Assembly: GCA_017501055.1 (NCBI GenBank)
Contig: JAFVXP010000116.1
Coordinates: forward strand, 1 to 5,649
DNA: 5,649 nt
Direction of reading: 5' to 3'
Origin: Clostridia bacterium
Lineage (GTDB): Bacteria > Bacillota > Clostridia > Oscillospirales > CAG-382
Numbering within the stretch: the stretch's first letter is position 1; each line of letters begins with the position of its first letter. The notes under the pieces were generated by a model. It was not told the DNA's origin. It did no database searches and worked only from the letters and a program-made list of their open reading frames with translations. Made by a program: the position numbers and the translations under genes. Below are positions 1-5,649 of this stretch, piece by piece.

Positions 1-28
1 CGAGAATAATAGTCAAAAATCGTTTCAT
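1..28 (-). CDS. Start of an unidentified gene, truncated by the window edge; possible signal peptide
   Basis: Only nine codons are visible, reading MKRFLTIIL. The ATG (28-26) overlaps the rsmI TGA (27-25) in an ATGA arrangement, which is typical of translational coupling. An AAGGTG sequence inside the last rsmI codons lies about 8 nt upstream of the ATG and can serve as ribosome binding site. A basic residue pair followed by a hydrophobic run resembles the beginning of a signal peptide or an N-terminal membrane anchor, but nine residues cannot establish this. The product is unknown. It is probably the next gene of the polA-radical SAM-rsmI unit. The call rests on overlap, ribosome binding site and an open frame to the edge, so it is plausible but not certain. 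Confidence 0.5.
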
Positions 29-855
29 CGGTTTATCACCTTGTAAATATCACCCTTGCCGACACCTCTGTCACGGGCCGCCGCCTTGCAAGAATCCATT
101 TTCGAAAGTCCAAGCGAGATATAATGCTCCACGTGCTCTTCAACCGTCATTTCCTTCCAAAAGGCTTCTTCCTCGGGCATACCCTCGCAGATGAATACAA
201 ATTCACCCTTTTTCTCGGAAGCAGAAAGGTTTATAAACGTTTCTGCAACAGAAGCAACGGTACCCCTGAAATATCTCTCGTGAAGCTTTGTGACCTCCTT
301 TGCAAGAACGCATTTTCTGTCGGAAAGCGGTTTTGCAAGTTCTTTCAAATATTTTTCCGCATCGTGCGGAGAAATATAGAGGATAAACGTGCGTTTTTCA
401 CGTGAAAGCTCGGCAATACGCTCTTTTCTTTCATTTGCGTTTTCGGGAAGGAACCCTTCAAAGCAAAAACGTCTTGATTTAAGCCCCGAAGCGGAAATAG
501 CCGTCACCGCCGCACAGGCACCGGGGAGAGCGCAGATATTGACGCCTGCTTCTGCGCAGGCATCAACAAGCTTTTCTCCGGGGTCGCTCACGGCAGGCGT
601 GCCTGCATCGGTTATAAGAGCGCAGTTCTCGCCCGAGAGTATTCTTTCGGTTATAGCTTCGATTATAGGCTTTTGGGAATGCTCGTGATAGCTGACAAGC
701 GGTTTTTTAATGCCCAAGAGCATCAAAAGCTTTCCGCCCACACGAGTATCCTCGGAAGCAATAAAATCAACGCTTTCCAAGGTTTCTTTTGCACGGAGAG
801 TCATATCACCGAGATTGCCGATAGGGGTTGGTACGATATAAAGTGTTCCCGACAT
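25..855 (-). CDS. rsmI: 16S rRNA (cytidine1402-2'-O)-methyltransferase RsmI
   Basis: RsmI uses S-adenosylmethionine to methylate the 2'-hydroxyl of C1402 in the decoding centre of 16S rRNA, working with RsmH (N4 methylation of the same base) to tune decoding fidelity; it is cytoplasmic. The 276-residue protein has the normal family length and looks intact. Visible family motifs in order are PTPIGNLGDMTLRA (residues 9-22), SEDTR (34-38), the SAM-pocket segment TDAGTPAVSDPG (82-93), the LPGACAAVTA loop (110-119), and FEGFLP (132-137). These define the tetrapyrrole-methylase fold of this family. The ATG at 855 is the natural start because known RsmI proteins begin just before the PTPIGNLGD motif and no other standard start codon lies between it and the upstream stop. 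No convincing Shine-Dalgarno sequence precedes it. The gene begins 22 nt after the radical SAM gene and overlaps the next start codon, so it is probably translated from a shared transcript. Confidence 0.96.
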   Translation of the reverse strand: MSGTLYIVPTPIGNLGDMTLRAKETLESVDFIASEDTRVGGKLLMLLGIKKPLVSYHEHSQKPIIEAITERILSGENCALITDAGTPAVSDPGEKLVDACAEAGVNICALPGACAAVTAISASGLKSRRFCFEGFLPENANERKERIAELSREKRTFILYISPHDAEKYLKELAKPLSDRKCVLAKEVTKLHERYFRGTVASVAETFINLSASEKKGEFVFICEGMPEEEAFWKEMTVEEHVEHYISLGLSKMDSCKAAARDRGVGKGDIYKVINR

Positions 856-865
856 AGTATCAATC

Positions 866-884
866 GGCTTAAAATTTTTAAGCC
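866..884 (-). repeat. 19-bp near-perfect palindrome at the radical SAM/rsmI junction
   Basis: The sequence is GGCTTAAAAATTTTAAGCC on the minus strand: two 9-nt complementary arms around one central base. As RNA it could fold into a 7-bp stem (GGCUUAA/UUAAGCC) with a 5-nt loop. It contains the radical SAM TAA stop (880-878) and ends 10 nt before the rsmI ATG. No U-tract follows on the minus strand, so it does not look like an intrinsic terminator. It could affect rsmI translation, protect an RNA end, or be a protein-binding site; the sequence does not decide between these. Confidence 0.5.
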
Positions 885-2422
885 TTCGCTTTCTTTCTGT
901 GTTTAAGCATACGTAGCTTCATATAGACTTTGGGAAGATGCTCAATAAGCATATTCTTCGCAAAGTTACGGCATACTGCATAGCCGTCGTGAAGCTTTAC
1001 AAGTGCTTTGTAGGGTACGTATTTACCCGTTGCACGGTGGTCAAGCCATTTTTCGTAGGGCTTGCCGAGCCATTCGGGCATAGCGTATGCCCATTTGTAA
1101 CGACGGACGAAATGTGCAAAATATGCCTGCAGATAGAGAACCTCGTGCTCGGGGAATTGAGGCTGAACAAGCGGAACTCTTGCATCGGGCGATATCGTTT
1201 CGGGAAGGAAACCGCCTTCCTTTGCAATATCGTAAAGCTTGGTTCCGGGATAGGGATAGAAGATGTTGGGGATAACTCTGTCTGCGCCTGCTTTTGCGTT
1301 CAATTTAATAGTCTTGAGCGCACGGTATTTGTCTTCATAGGGAAGACCGATTATATTATAAGTGAGCTGTGCAATACCGTATTTATGGAACCATTTACTG
1401 CAGTTGATGATCATTTCGTCGGTCATATAGCGCTTGAGATACTTAAATCTCATTTCCTGGTCGCCGCTTTCAAGACCCATATCGATGGTATAACAGCCTG
1501 CTTCCTTCATTCTGCGGACGGTGTCCTCTGTGAGAATGTCAAAACGGATATTGCCCGTGAAGGGAAGATGAATCTCCTTGGTGTAAAGATCTATAAATTC
1601 GTCAAACCATTCGGGGATCATATTAAATATAGCATCACGGAAGTTGATAACCTTAATTTGGGGGTGCTTTGCAAGAAGGGTCTTAAGATAGAGAATACCG
1701 TTTTGAGGAGAACGGAAACGGGAATATATCTTCTTGTTGGGATATACGTTTCTAAACTGCGAATTTCCGCAATAGGTGCAGTTATAACGGCAGCCACGGC
1801 TCATCATAACGATTGCCGTACCAACCTTAACGCTGTCGAGATTGTCATAATCGAAAAGTTCAAAATCGGGAATGGGGAGTCTGTCAAGGTCCTCAAAAAG
1901 GGGAGCGACCTCGTTTTTCTTGATAGTGCCGTCGGGGAGCTTGAACCACATACTGAGAATGTTGGTATAGTCCTCGCCTGCGGTCATTTTATCGCAAAGC
2001 TCAAGAGCTGCATATTCACCGTCGCCGATGGTGATAACGTCAACGCCGTCAACGGCAATAACTTCCTCGGGAGCGAGAGTGCAGTGATAGCTTCCGCACG
2101 CAATGAGTGCATCCGGCATAACTTCTTTTGCCCATTTTATATATTCCTTACAATCGGGAAAAGCGGTGGTACGAATGGAGAATCCGATAATATCAAATTC
2201 GCCCATAGCTTTAAGCTTTGCCTTAAATTCTTCTTCGGTGTGAAGATAGAGAAGGTGCAAAAGCTTTACGTCGTGTCCGCCCTGCTTCAAAACTGCGGAG
2301 ATAGAAGCAAGACCTTCGCTGTAGTTACCGCCGGTAAGCTTGCCCGAAAGCTCTCTGTCGGTATAGTCGGGATAAACGAGAAGTTCACGAACTTTTCTGC
2401 CGTTAAGGTTTTTCAATTCCAT
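878..2422 (-). CDS. B12-binding-type radical SAM protein, substrate unknown
   Basis: This 514-residue protein has the layout of cobalamin-binding-type (class B-like) radical SAM enzymes. The N-terminal part (about 10-150) resembles the B12-binding Rossmann fold: LLVYPDY, a GLASISAVLKQGGHDV segment, EFDIIGFS, GSYHCTLAPEEV (110-121) and ITIGDGE. The radical SAM core (about 200-410) carries the CxxxCxxC iron-sulfur motif RGCRYNCTYC with C211, C215 and C218, and a late NIIGLPYED segment. The last 100 or so residues look helical and end in a basic tail (RMLKHRKKAKA). The classic DxHxxG cobalamin-ligand motif is not visible, as in many family members that would bind B12 without a protein histidine ligand; B12 use is therefore inferred. 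Related proteins methylate, cyclise or rearrange varied substrates, and nothing here names one. The start is supported by AGAGGA (2436-2431) 8 nt before the ATG. The gene lies 28 nt after polA and 22 nt before rsmI, so it is probably co-transcribed with both. Confidence 0.9.
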   Translation of the reverse strand: MELKNLNGRKVRELLVYPDYTDRELSGKLTGGNYSEGLASISAVLKQGGHDVKLLHLLYLHTEEEFKAKLKAMGEFDIIGFSIRTTAFPDCKEYIKWAKEVMPDALIACGSYHCTLAPEEVIAVDGVDVITIGDGEYAALELCDKMTAGEDYTNILSMWFKLPDGTIKKNEVAPLFEDLDRLPIPDFELFDYDNLDSVKVGTAIVMMSRGCRYNCTYCGNSQFRNVYPNKKIYSRFRSPQNGILYLKTLLAKHPQIKVINFRDAIFNMIPEWFDEFIDLYTKEIHLPFTGNIRFDILTEDTVRRMKEAGCYTIDMGLESGDQEMRFKYLKRYMTDEMIINCSKWFHKYGIAQLTYNIIGLPYEDKYRALKTIKLNAKAGADRVIPNIFYPYPGTKLYDIAKEGGFLPETISPDARVPLVQPQFPEHEVLYLQAYFAHFVRRYKWAYAMPEWLGKPYEKWLDHRATGKYVPYKALVKLHDGYAVCRNFAKNMLIEHLPKVYMKLRMLKHRKKAKA

Positions 2423-2430
2423 TTTTCAAT

Positions 2431-2436
2431 TCCTCT
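2431..2436 (-). promoter_or_regulatory. Ribosome binding site of the radical SAM gene
   Basis: AGAGGA lies 8 nt upstream of the ATG at 2422, in the 28-nt gap after the polA stop. It fixes the start codon and shows that the gene has its own translation initiation signal inside the shared transcript. Confidence 0.75.
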
Positions 2437-2450
2437 TTATATTTAGTAAA

Positions 2451-4934
2451 TTAATCTTTTGCGTCAAACCAGCTTTTGCCGCGTCCTGCGTCGGCTTTAA
2501 GCGGTACTTTTAAATCTGACGCACCTTGCATTGCTTCAAGCAATATTTCTTCTGCTCTTTCTGCTTCTTCAATGGGAGCTTCGATAATAAGCTCGTCGTG
2601 TATCTGAAGAATAAGCCTTGCTTTAAGCCCTGCTTCACGGAGCATTCTGTCGGTACGGACCATTGCGATCTTTATAAGGTCTGCCGCCGCACCCTGTATG
2701 GGCGTGTTCATCGCAACACGCTCGCCGAACGATTGAAGATTCTTGTTCGTAGATGCAAGCTCGGGGATATATCTCCGTCTGCCGAACATCGTTTCGACAA
2801 ATCCGTTTGCTTTTGCGGTCTTCTTGGTGCTTTCAAGATAATCACGCACGCCTTGATAGTTGTCAAGATAGTTATCAATATATTCCGCCGCGACCTTTTT
2901 TGGTATCTTAAGGTCCTGCGAGAGGGAATAGTCACCGATGCCGTAAATTATACCGAAGTTAACGGCTTTCGCACGCTTTCTCATTTCGGAAGTAACCGAA
3001 TTAAGCGGAACACCGAAAACCTGCGAAGCGGTCACCGTATGGATATCTTCGCCGTTTTTAAATGCATTTATAAGTGCCTCGTCGCCTGCAACGTGGGCAA
3101 GCACACGAAGCTCGATTTGTGAATAGTCGGCATCGATAAGGATATTGCCTTCCTCTGCGACAAAGAACTTTCGCAATTCTCTTCCACGCTCGCTTCGAAC
3201 GGGAATGTTCTGCAAATTCGGCTCTGCAGAAGAAAGCCTGCCCGTAAGCGTTTGGGTCTGCTTGAAGGTCGTGTGGATCCTTCCGTCGTCGGAGATCTGC
3301 TTTGCAAGTCCGTCGCAATAGGTGTTTTTAAGCTTGGAATCCTTGCGGTAATCGAGGATAAGCCCAATGATCGGGTGGTACGGCTCAAGCTTTTCAAGCA
3401 CCGAAACGTCGGTCGAATAACCGCTTTTTGTTTTTCTGTAATGGGGAAGCATCAGTTTTTCAAAAAGAATGTTTCCCAACTGCTTTGGCGAATTGATATT
3501 GAACTTTTCGCCTGCATGCGCCCAAATGGCCTCCTCTTCCTCTGCAACAGAGCGTGTTATCTGTTCTGAAAAATCGGAAAGAGCCTTTTTGTCGATCTTA
3601 AATCCGATTTCTTCCATATCGCAAAGAAGCTTTGCAAGCGGAAGCTCTATATCCTCATAAAGCTTTTTCAATTCGGGAGAAAGCTTTTCCAATAGCTTTT
3701 CATAAATCTCGGGCAGGAGCGAAACTTTAACGCTTGCGCTTGAAACACCCAGCAGGTCGAGCGCCACCTTGCCGAAAGAAACACCGTTGTCTGCAGGAGC
3801 ACAGATATACGCAAGAAGCGAAATATCCTCAAGCCTGCAATTAAGTGTAGCGTCGAAAGCCTTTGCAATATGCAATATCTCTTTTGTTGACCAGCAAACC
3901 GTTTTTCCGCAATTTGCAATCAACTTTATTCCGTCGGCATTGTCGCCTTTATAGGTCTTGCCGTCGGCAAAAATCGAAATTTCACCGTTTTCGGTATTTA
4001 TATAAACTATCTTGCCGTCAAGCGCAGGAATCTCCGAGAGGGGAAGGATCTCTTCCTCTGCAACCTCGGTAACGGCAACGCTGTCAAGCTTTTCAAGGAA
4101 CTGCCTGAAGCCAAGCCTTGTATAAAGCTCACGGAGCTTTAGAATATCTTTTCCGTTGTATCTGCAATCGTCTATGTCGCAGCCAAGCGGAGCATCGGTC
4201 TTGATCTCCGCAAGGAAACGTGAAATATATGCGCTGTCTTTTCCGTCACGGAGCTTGTTTCCGATGCTTCCCGTGATCTCGTCGATATGCTCATATATCC
4301 CGTCAAGCGTCTGATATTGCGAAATAAGCTTGATAGCACCCTTTTCGCCGATGCCCGGCACACCTGCGATATTATCCGAGCTGTCGCCCATTATTGCCTT
4401 TATATCAATAAGCGTTTTCGGCGCAACACCGTATTTTTCTTTAATTTCATTTGGGGTGATGACCTTCGTATCGTCATTCGAAGCAAGAAGCACCGTGACG
4501 TGCTCGTTTACAAGCTGAAAACTGTCCCTGTCGCCCGTTACGATAAAAACGTCTTCGCCGAGCTTCGAAAGCTCGACAGAGAGTGTACCGAGAATATCGT
4601 CTGCTTCGTATCCCACGGATTCAATAACCTTCAATCCAAGTGCGGCGGCAAGATCTTTTGAAACGGGAAGTTGCAGAGCAAGGTCGTCGGGCATTGGCTT
4701 TCTTGTTGCCTTATAGGTATCGCACGCCTTGTGGCGGAAGGTTTTTTCTTTAAGGTCAAAAGCGATGGCGGCAAAGCTCGGCTCGGCACCGATTTGGGAA
4801 AACGCCTTGTTTATCATACCGACAAAGCCGAAAAGAGCGTTCGTCGGAAGACCGTCGGGCGCATTAAGGGGACGCACACCGTAAAACGCACGGTTAAGTA
4901 TGCTGTTTCCGTCGAAAATTATCGCTTTTCCCAT
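2451..4934 (-). CDS. polA: DNA polymerase I with active-looking 5' nuclease and polymerase domains and a degenerate proofreading domain
   Basis: PolA fills repair gaps and replaces Okazaki RNA primers. The 827-residue protein begins with a 5'-3' nuclease domain (about 1-290). Its acidic metal-ligand candidates are D8, D60, E110/D112/D113 (YEADD), D135/D137 (GDRD) and D184/D187 (GDSSDN), with a helix-hairpin-helix VPGIGEKGA at 192-200. The next region (about 300-420) aligns in position with the 3'-5' exonuclease but is shortened and lacks the usual acidic set: exo motif I reads YINTENG (311-317), and the NLKYD-like motif II is replaced by WSTKE (348-352). The polymerase domain follows, with motif A DADYSQIELR (601-610), motif B R652/K656/F660/Y664-G665, and motif C QIHDE (777-781). 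All three are intact, so polymerase activity is expected and proofreading is not. This pattern is known in many Firmicutes and in Thermus enzymes. AAGGAG (4948-4943) sits 8 nt before the ATG, downstream of a near-consensus promoter. It is probably the first gene of its operon. Confidence 0.98.
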   Translation of the reverse strand: MGKAIIFDGNSILNRAFYGVRPLNAPDGLPTNALFGFVGMINKAFSQIGAEPSFAAIAFDLKEKTFRHKACDTYKATRKPMPDDLALQLPVSKDLAAALGLKVIESVGYEADDILGTLSVELSKLGEDVFIVTGDRDSFQLVNEHVTVLLASNDDTKVITPNEIKEKYGVAPKTLIDIKAIMGDSSDNIAGVPGIGEKGAIKLISQYQTLDGIYEHIDEITGSIGNKLRDGKDSAYISRFLAEIKTDAPLGCDIDDCRYNGKDILKLRELYTRLGFRQFLEKLDSVAVTEVAEEEILPLSEIPALDGKIVYINTENGEISIFADGKTYKGDNADGIKLIANCGKTVCWSTKEILHIAKAFDATLNCRLEDISLLAYICAPADNGVSFGKVALDLLGVSSASVKVSLLPEIYEKLLEKLSPELKKLYEDIELPLAKLLCDMEEIGFKIDKKALSDFSEQITRSVAEEEEAIWAHAGEKFNINSPKQLGNILFEKLMLPHYRKTKSGYSTDVSVLEKLEPYHPIIGLILDYRKDSKLKNTYCDGLAKQISDDGRIHTTFKQTQTLTGRLSSAEPNLQNIPVRSERGRELRKFFVAEEGNILIDADYSQIELRVLAHVAGDEALINAFKNGEDIHTVTASQVFGVPLNSVTSEMRKRAKAVNFGIIYGIGDYSLSQDLKIPKKVAAEYIDNYLDNYQGVRDYLESTKKTAKANGFVETMFGRRRYIPELASTNKNLQSFGERVAMNTPIQGAAADLIKIAMVRTDRMLREAGLKARLILQIHDELIIEAPIEEAERAEEILLEAMQGASDLKVPLKADAGRGKSWFDAKD

Positions 4935-4942
4935 TGTTTTTT

Positions 4943-4948
4943 CTCCTT
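4943..4948 (-). promoter_or_regulatory. Ribosome binding site of polA
   Basis: AAGGAG is a strong Shine-Dalgarno match, 8 nt upstream of the polA ATG at 4934. It directly follows a potential leader hairpin (4970-4949), whose folding would leave the site itself single-stranded. Confidence 0.85.
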
Positions 4949-4970
4949 AGAGTGAATCTATTCCCACCCT
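4949..4970 (-). other. Possible hairpin in the polA 5' leader
   Basis: AGGGTG and CACTCT can pair over 6 bp with one G-U wobble, and two further G-U pairs could extend the stem inward around an AATAGA loop. It sits between the predicted transcription start and the AAGGAG ribosome binding site, starting about 10 nt into the leader. There is no U-tract, so it is not a terminator. The stem is weak and may have no function; a role in mRNA 5'-end stability is only a possibility. Confidence 0.3.
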
Positions 4971-4986
4971 ATAATTATTCAGTATT

Positions 4987-5015
4987 ATTGTACCACTTTA
5001 TGCCCTCAAAGTCAA
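4987..5015 (-). promoter_or_regulatory. Sigma-A (sigma-70 type) promoter for the polA operon
   Basis: A -35 box TTGACT (5015-5010) is separated by exactly 17 nt from a -10 box TACAAT (4992-4987). The -10 is preceded by TGG, giving the TGn extended -10 element. Each box differs from the consensus by one base. Transcription should start near 4979-4981, giving a leader of about 45 nt to the polA ATG. The promoter lies just after the terminator of the upstream gene, so it starts a separate transcription unit of at least polA, the radical SAM gene, rsmI and the next gene. Confidence 0.88.
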
Positions 5016-5030
5016 CAAAAACAGTCCCGA

Positions 5031-5072
5031 AAACAAAAAGAAAAAGAGCCGTCGGAAATCACCGACAGCTCT
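5031..5072 (-). terminator. Intrinsic terminator after the small membrane protein gene
   Basis: An 11-bp stem (AGAGCTGTCGG with CCGACGGCTCT, one G-U pair) around a 6-nt loop TGATTT spans 5072-5045. It is followed on the minus strand by a T-rich run (TTTT, then CTTTTTGTTT). It starts 15 nt after the stop codon of the small membrane protein gene. The T-run is only on the minus-strand side, so it works in one direction. It ends the kinase/membrane protein unit and insulates the polA promoter. Confidence 0.93.
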
Positions 5073-5087
5073 GCCGAAAAAAACGAT

Positions 5088-5327
5088 TTATTTAAGCACT
5101 TTCATATAGTCGAGAACCGAAAGAACCATACCTACGAGTACGTAAAGGTCAACAAGTCCGCCGACGATTTTGATGATGAATCCGATTATCGGAATTCCGT
5201 CAAGAATACCGATAAGAACGCCTGCAACGATACCGATCACAAGCTGGATAACGATGTTGATAATAAGTGCGGCAACGTCATTTTTCGAAACGAAAGAATA
5301 GGGCCAGATTTTTTTGAGCATATCCAT
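5088..5327 (-). CDS. Small glycine- and isoleucine-rich membrane protein, function unknown
   Basis: The 79-residue product starts with a short polar, partly basic segment (MDMLKKIWPYSFVSKND, 1-17). Two hydrophobic stretches follow at about 18-42 and 44-73, separated by a short turn containing D43 and G44 (ILDGIP). Both stretches are rich in Ile, Val, Leu and Gly, with Gly repeats (GIVAGVLIG, GFIIKIVGG) that suit tight helix packing. It ends in a short basic tail (DYMKVLK). The most likely form is a two-helix inner-membrane hairpin. There are no catalytic motifs and I cannot assign a named family. The gene is real: GGAGG (5338-5334) lies 6 nt before the first ATG and a strong terminator follows the stop. 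A second ATG two codons in is also usable but less well spaced. It starts 30 nt after the kinase gene with no terminator between, so it may be co-transcribed, although a promoter inside the kinase end cannot be excluded. A small toxin-like peptide is possible, but no antitoxin partner is seen. Confidence 0.85.
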   Translation of the reverse strand: MDMLKKIWPYSFVSKNDVAALIINIVIQLVIGIVAGVLIGILDGIPIIGFIIKIVGGLVDLYVLVGMVLSVLDYMKVLK

Positions 5328-5333
5328 AAAAAG

Positions 5334-5338
5334 CCTCC
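5334..5338 (-). promoter_or_regulatory. Ribosome binding site of the small membrane protein gene
   Basis: GGAGG lies 6 nt upstream of the ATG at 5327, in the 30-nt gap after the kinase stop. It favours the first ATG over the second, which lies 6 nt further on. Confidence 0.8.
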
Positions 5339-5357
5339 GTATATGTTTATTATTTAA

Positions 5358-5649
5358 TTATTTAAAAAGTTCCTGCGGGTCATAATACGGAACAGCGCCA
5401 AGATTTTGCACTACAAAATCCGAAAGGATTACTGCCCTGTCAAGACATTCGCCAAGGCTTTCCCCCGAAAGAAGATTCACAAGGAAACAGGCGGAAAAGC
5501 TGTCGCCCGCACCAACGGTGGAAACGACCTTTCCTTTTGGCTTTTCGGAGCATAGCATTTGCCGTTTTCTGCAATCGTAAACAAAAGCACCGTCACGCCC
5601 AAGGGTCAGGCAGATGTACTTCAATTTAGGGTATTTAGCCGAAATATCA
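5358..5649 (-). CDS. PfkB/ribokinase-family carbohydrate kinase, C-terminal part (5' end outside the window)
   Basis: This family phosphorylates sugars or nucleosides with ATP in the cytoplasm. About 97 codons are visible and the frame is open to the right edge, with DISAKYPKLK preceding YICLTLGRDGAF. The N-terminal substrate-binding half is missing. The TLGRDGAFVYD segment is the conserved strand and turn of the fold. TVGAGDSFSACFLVNLLSG is the PfkB signature 2, with the GAGD anion hole and the catalytic-base Asp encoded at 5504-5502. The C-terminal NLGAVPYYDPQELF segment is typical of fructokinase- or ribokinase-like members. The actual substrate cannot be told from this end. The TTG at 5624-5622 is internal Leu rather than a start, since family homology continues upstream of it. 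The gene ends 30 nt before the small membrane protein gene. Confidence 0.93.
   Translation of the reverse strand, partial: DISAKYPKLKYICLTLGRDGAFVYDCRKRQMLCSEKPKGKVVSTVGAGDSFSACFLVNLLSGESLGECLDRAVILSDFVVQNLGAVPYYDPQELFK

Noticed and set aside
866..884. The junction palindrome as an intrinsic terminator.
   Set aside because: No U-tract follows the stem on the minus strand, the stem is AU-rich, and it lies only 10 nt before the rsmI start codon.
124..906. Three plus-strand open frames of 77 to 99 codons opposite rsmI.
   Set aside because: All are antisense to an intact, conserved rsmI gene and have no recognisable product.
938..2446. A 502-codon open frame on the plus strand, antisense to the radical SAM gene.
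   Set aside because: Its translation is rich in Cys, Val and Phe with no recognisable domain, it lies wholly over a gene with clear family motifs and a good ribosome binding site, and it looks like a shadow produced by the codon use of the real gene.
2526..3122. A 198-codon plus-strand open frame inside polA.
   Set aside because: It is antisense to the conserved polymerase domain, has a Cys/Phe/Lys/Arg-rich composition without motifs, and is best read as a shadow frame.
4287..4955. Plus-strand open frames of 124 and 94 codons opposite the 5' nuclease domain of polA and its leader.
   Set aside because: They overlap conserved nuclease motifs or the polA start region, and their translations show no domain. 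I see no promoter or ribosome binding site that would justify them.
4935..5087. The polA upstream region as a riboswitch or small RNA gene.
   Set aside because: The terminator clearly belongs to the upstream gene because it precedes the polA promoter, and the remaining leader of about 45 nt is too short for a known riboswitch.
5622..5624. TTG as the start codon of an 88-residue kinase fragment.
   Set aside because: The frame stays open upstream to the window edge and the preceding residues fit the kinase family, so this TTG is an internal Leu codon of a truncated gene.

Overview
All recognisable genes lie on the minus strand, so transcription runs from the right edge to the left. The window looks like ordinary chromosome from a low-to-mid GC Firmicute of the class Clostridia, possibly an uncultured gut relative of the Ruminococcaceae/Oscillospiraceae. 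The reasons are strong AGGAG-type ribosome binding sites, a textbook sigma-A promoter, a U-rich intrinsic terminator, a DNA polymerase I with a decayed proofreading domain, and an anaerobe-type B12-binding radical SAM protein. The lineage is inferred from gene style and could not be checked by a search.

In transcription order: (1) 5649-5358, the C-terminal part of a PfkB/ribokinase-family kinase, cut by the window edge. (2) 5327-5088, a 79-residue glycine- and isoleucine-rich membrane protein of unknown function, 30 nt downstream and closed by a strong intrinsic terminator at 5072-5031. (3) A compact gap of about 150 nt holding that terminator, then a consensus promoter (-35 TTGACT, 17-nt spacer, extended -10 TACAAT) and a short leader. 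(4) 4934-2451, polA. (5) 2422-878, a B12-binding-type radical SAM protein of unknown substrate. (6) 855-25, rsmI, the 16S rRNA C1402 ribose methyltransferase. (7) The first codons of another gene, whose ATG overlaps the rsmI stop codon and which runs off the left edge.

Genes 4 to 7 have gaps of 28 and 22 nt and then a 4-nt overlap, with no terminator among them, so they are probably one transcription unit driven by the promoter at 5015-4987. The unit joins DNA repair and replication (PolA), rRNA modification (RsmI) and a radical SAM enzyme whose role cannot be read from the sequence. The kinase and small membrane protein belong to the preceding unit.

I see no mobile element, CRISPR array, RNA gene or phage gene. 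No complete novel system is evident. The least explained items are the radical SAM protein, the small membrane protein, and a palindrome at the radical SAM/rsmI junction where rsmI lacks a Shine-Dalgarno sequence.
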